From Sulfopaludibacter sp963815475 (GTDB lineage Bacteria > Acidobacteriota > Terriglobia > Bryobacterales > Bryobacteraceae): a stretch of 64,000 bases of DNA. The stretch is from NCBI GenBank assembly GCA_963815475.1, contig CAWFHD010000003.1:1488001-1552000 (forward strand), in the 5' to 3' direction. Within the stretch, counting starts at the first letter, position 1. The number at the start of each line of letters is the position of its first letter. Of the stretch, positions 62,189 to 64,000 are shown in pieces. The translations under genes and the position numbers were made by a program. The notes under the pieces are model-generated. The model searched no databases and had not been told where the DNA came from. It saw only the letters and a list, made by a program, of their open reading frames with translations.

Positions 62189-62821
62189 AACTCCGCAACA
62201 CCTGCCGCCTGGCGCCCAGCATTTATCCCGCGGCGGGCATTCTGGACCGCGTGGCTAGCGCCGAAGACCTGCCCTTCATTTTCGAATTGGAAAGCTGGAC
62301 CAACGATCGCATCTCGAACGAGCTTGGCATTCTGCACCGGATTCCGGCGGAGGAATGGGTGGTGGGGCGTCCCATGGCGAGCGTGGTGATGGCCGCCTTT
62401 TGCCATCCGCGTCCTGGCGGCGGCCGCTTCAACGGGCCCTGCCGCGGAGCGTGGTATGCGGGCACGGAACTGGAGACGGCACACGCCGAGGTGATCTACC
62501 ATCGCACGCGGGAGCTGCTGGAAGTGGGAGTGGTGGAGATGCGCTGGCAGATGCGGCTGTACCGGGCGGATTTCGATGCCCGGTTTCAGGACGTCCGAAA
62601 GAAGGCCGCGCTTCACGATCCCGATTCTTACGCGGCGTCGCAGGCTTACGCCCGTGAGTTGCTGGCGGCCGGGTCGGACGGTGTGCTCTATCGCTCGGTG
62701 CGGCGGCCGGGAGGGGAATGCGTGGCGTGTTTCCGCCCGGCGCTGGTTCTGCATGTGCTGGCCGGATGCGCACTTCGAGTATTGGACGGACGAGAAGGGG
62801 ACGGCGGTGCGGAGAATGTGA
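62179..62821 (+). pseudogene. RES-domain toxin (NAD+-degrading type), one C-terminal frameshift
   Basis: Overlaps the antitoxin end. RES signatures: 'CRLAPSIYPAAGILDRVAS', 'HPRPGGGRFNGPCRGAWYAG', 'ETAHAEVIYHRTRELLE', 'LAAGSDGVLYRSVRRPGGECVACFRPALV'. The frame shifts near 62762, restoring 'AHFEYWTDEKGTAVRRM' to TGA 62821. MbcT-type RES toxins destroy NAD+. The GTG 62179 start and a TTG at 62185 (TTGA overlap) are both plausible. Frameshifts in both partners could be error or inactivation. Confidence 0.85.
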
Positions 62822-62824
62822 CCG

Positions 62825-63547
62825 CTATTCCAACATCCGCTTCAAATCACGCGCATTCTCAACCGCGAAGGCGGCCTGGTCATTGTCGAAATAAAGATAG
62901 ACCGCGCGCAGATCCTGCTGCCACTCACGAATCCGCCTGGCCCATTCGTGCAGGGCTTGTGGCGAATAGCTGCCCTGGTAGGCGTTGCCGGGACCGTGCA
63001 GGCGGATGTACGTGAAGTTTGCGGTGATGTCGCAACTGGAATGAAAACCGGCGATCTCGAAAATGCAGTACGCTGCGTTGTGCTGCCGAAGCATGCGGAA
63101 GATTTCCGGCGTATGCCACGTGGGGTTGCGCAGCTCGAATGCGTAACGATGGCGCGGCGGCAGGGCTTCGAGGAACGCTTTGAGACGTCCGGCATCCACT
63201 TCCCAATTGGGTGGAAACTGGAAGACAACGGGGCCCAGCTTATTGCCCAGGCGATCCACGCGCTCGAAGTATTTGGCGATACCGGGGATCGGATCCTTCA
63301 ACTTTTTCATGTGCGTCAGGAATCGGCTGCCTTTGGCGGCGAAGCAGAAACCTTTGGGTGTGGATTCCCGCCAAACCTCGAGGCCCGTTTCCAGAGGCAG
63401 GCGGTAAAAGGTATTGTTCAACTCCACCGTATCGAAGTGCTGCGTGTAATACTCCAGCATTTTCGACGCAGGCAACTTCTCCGGATAGAACGGACCACGC
63501 CAGTGTTTGTAGTGCCACCCCGAAGTGCCGATATGGACCGCGCCCAT
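62825..63547 (-). CDS. DUF72-family protein
   Basis: 240 residues beginning 'MGAVHIGTSGWHYKHWRGPFYP', the DUF72 signature, with 'FDTVELNNTFYRLP', 'GPVVFQFPPNW' and 'RYAFELRNPTWHT' along a TIM-barrel pattern and 'YLYFDNDQAAFAVENA' at the end. Function is unknown; metal-dependent nuclease-like activity has been proposed for the fold. It ends 3 bases from the RES toxin stop, convergent. An upstream in-frame start at 63772 overlaps the divergent exonuclease and is rejected. Confidence 0.9.
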   Translation of the reverse strand: MGAVHIGTSGWHYKHWRGPFYPEKLPASKMLEYYTQHFDTVELNNTFYRLPLETGLEVWRESTPKGFCFAAKGSRFLTHMKKLKDPIPGIAKYFERVDRLGNKLGPVVFQFPPNWEVDAGRLKAFLEALPPRHRYAFELRNPTWHTPEIFRMLRQHNAAYCIFEIAGFHSSCDITANFTYIRLHGPGNAYQGSYSPQALHEWARRIREWQQDLRAVYLYFDNDQAAFAVENARDLKRMLE

Positions 63548-63601
63548 AGTCACAGCCTGTTTCAGCAAGCCGGCTGCCAAGCCGTGTATTCTGATTTCTG
63601 C

Positions 63602-64000
63602 GTGGACATTTATCTGGTTGACGGCACCTACGAATTGTTTCGGCATTACTTTGCGGTCCCATCCGCGAAAGATACGGCGGGGCGCGAGGTTGGGGCCGTG
63701 CGCGGCGTTGTGGCATCCATTCAGGGAATGGTGAAGGGCGGCGTGACTCACGTGGCAGTGGCGACGGACCATGTCATCGAATCGTTCCGCAACGGGCTCT
63801 GGGTGGGGTACAAGACCGGCGAAGGCGTCGCGCCCGACCTTTTCAGTCAGTTCCCGCTGCTAGAAGATGCGCTCGCCGCCGCGGGCATCGTGGTGTGGCC
63901 GATGGTGGAGTTCGAGGCCGACGACGCGCTGGCAGCCGCGGCAACGGCGGCCGCCGCGGACCCGCGTGTGGATCGTGTGATCATCTGCACTCCTGACAAG
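63602..64000 (+). CDS. 5'-3' exonuclease family (Pol I N-terminal-like), 3' partial
   Basis: Open to the window end (133 codons). It reads 'VDIYLVDGTYELFRHYF', 'SIQGMVKGGVTHVAVATDH' and 'MVEFEADDALAAAATA', with the acidic residues of the PIN-like 5' nuclease site (D in 'LVDGTY' and the 'EADD' cluster). It matches the stand-alone 5'-3' exonuclease group. GTG 63602 fits the family N-terminus; an in-frame ATG at 63533 overlaps the DUF72 start region and is less likely. Confidence 0.85.
   Translation, partial: MDIYLVDGTYELFRHYFAVPSAKDTAGREVGAVRGVVASIQGMVKGGVTHVAVATDHVIESFRNGLWVGYKTGEGVAPDLFSQFPLLEDALAAAGIVVWPMVEFEADDALAAAATAAAADPRVDRVIICTPDK

Noticed and set aside
63548..63772. N-terminal extension of the DUF72 protein
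   Set aside because: It is antisense to the exonuclease gene and the DUF72 signature begins at the ATG 63547.
1..64000. tRNA or rRNA genes, insertion sequences, prophage
   Set aside because: No cloverleaf-like or rRNA-like sequence and no transposase, integrase or phage structural protein was recognised on reading; a tRNA search would be needed to exclude a hidden tRNA.

Overview
The window looks like a chromosomal segment of an Acidobacterium of the Solibacter/Bryobacter group. This is a family-level inference. It rests on a secreted NHL-repeat protein carrying the Solibacter-type extracellular C-terminal domain, a DUF1501 plus DUF1549/DUF1553 secreted pair, a long carboxypeptidase-regulatory-like TonB-dependent receptor, 60-residue membrane/coiled-coil proteins typical of Acidobacteria, and high GC throughout. 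The cell has an outer membrane, a flagellum and a Tad (Flp) pilus. I saw no rRNA, tRNA, CRISPR array, insertion sequence or prophage.

Layout. 1-8.5 kb is a chemotaxis/flagellum block: cheD (5' cut), cheY, cheX-like, cheB, fliM, then flbD, motA, motB, fliW, csrA, fliD and two small genes. 8.6-17.7 kb is peripheral: an M48-like protein with a broken HEXXH motif, a SnoaL-like protein, an AhpD-like protein, a GNAT enzyme, a secreted nucleoside hydrolase, an NHL/DUF1549/DUF1501 operon and a Gfo/Idh/MocA oxidoreductase. 17.7-24.4 kb is an amino-sugar locus: TonB-dependent receptor, GH20 hexosaminidase and SIS sugar-phosphate isomerase/deaminase, with two near-identical 59-bp upstream elements. 24.4-33.7 kb holds a membrane regulator-like gene, a DUF1080 protein, an NHL protein, a lipid A-type acyltransferase, mnmA with its cysteine desulfurase, and a SAM hydrolase-family protein. 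33.7-44.2 kb is a Tad pilus locus: two Flp pilins and tadZ on the minus strand; tadG, two tadE, a polytopic membrane protein, tadV/cpaA, cpaB, cpaF, tadB, tadC and a 30-residue protein on the plus strand. 44.2-53 kb holds a tricorn-type protease, a YtxH/MBL/membrane/PHP operon and a response regulator coupled to a Tat-exported M14-like hydrolase. 53-56.6 kb holds yjbQ, a secreted protein and homoserine dehydrogenase. 56.6-61.6 kb is the imuA-imuB-dnaE2 mutagenesis cassette, divergent from an Xre/RES toxin-antitoxin pair. The window ends in a 5'-3' exonuclease gene running off the edge.

Many genes between 12.9 and 33 kb, at 53-56 kb and at 62 kb are split by one-base frameshifts, mostly at G/C runs, while the protein continues recognisably in another frame. 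Core genes (mnmA, cysteine desulfurase, hom) are among them, so sequence error is the likeliest cause. The 0-12.9, 34-53 and 56.6-61.7 kb stretches are clean. Frame-broken genes are listed as single features of type pseudogene, with the probable cause stated.
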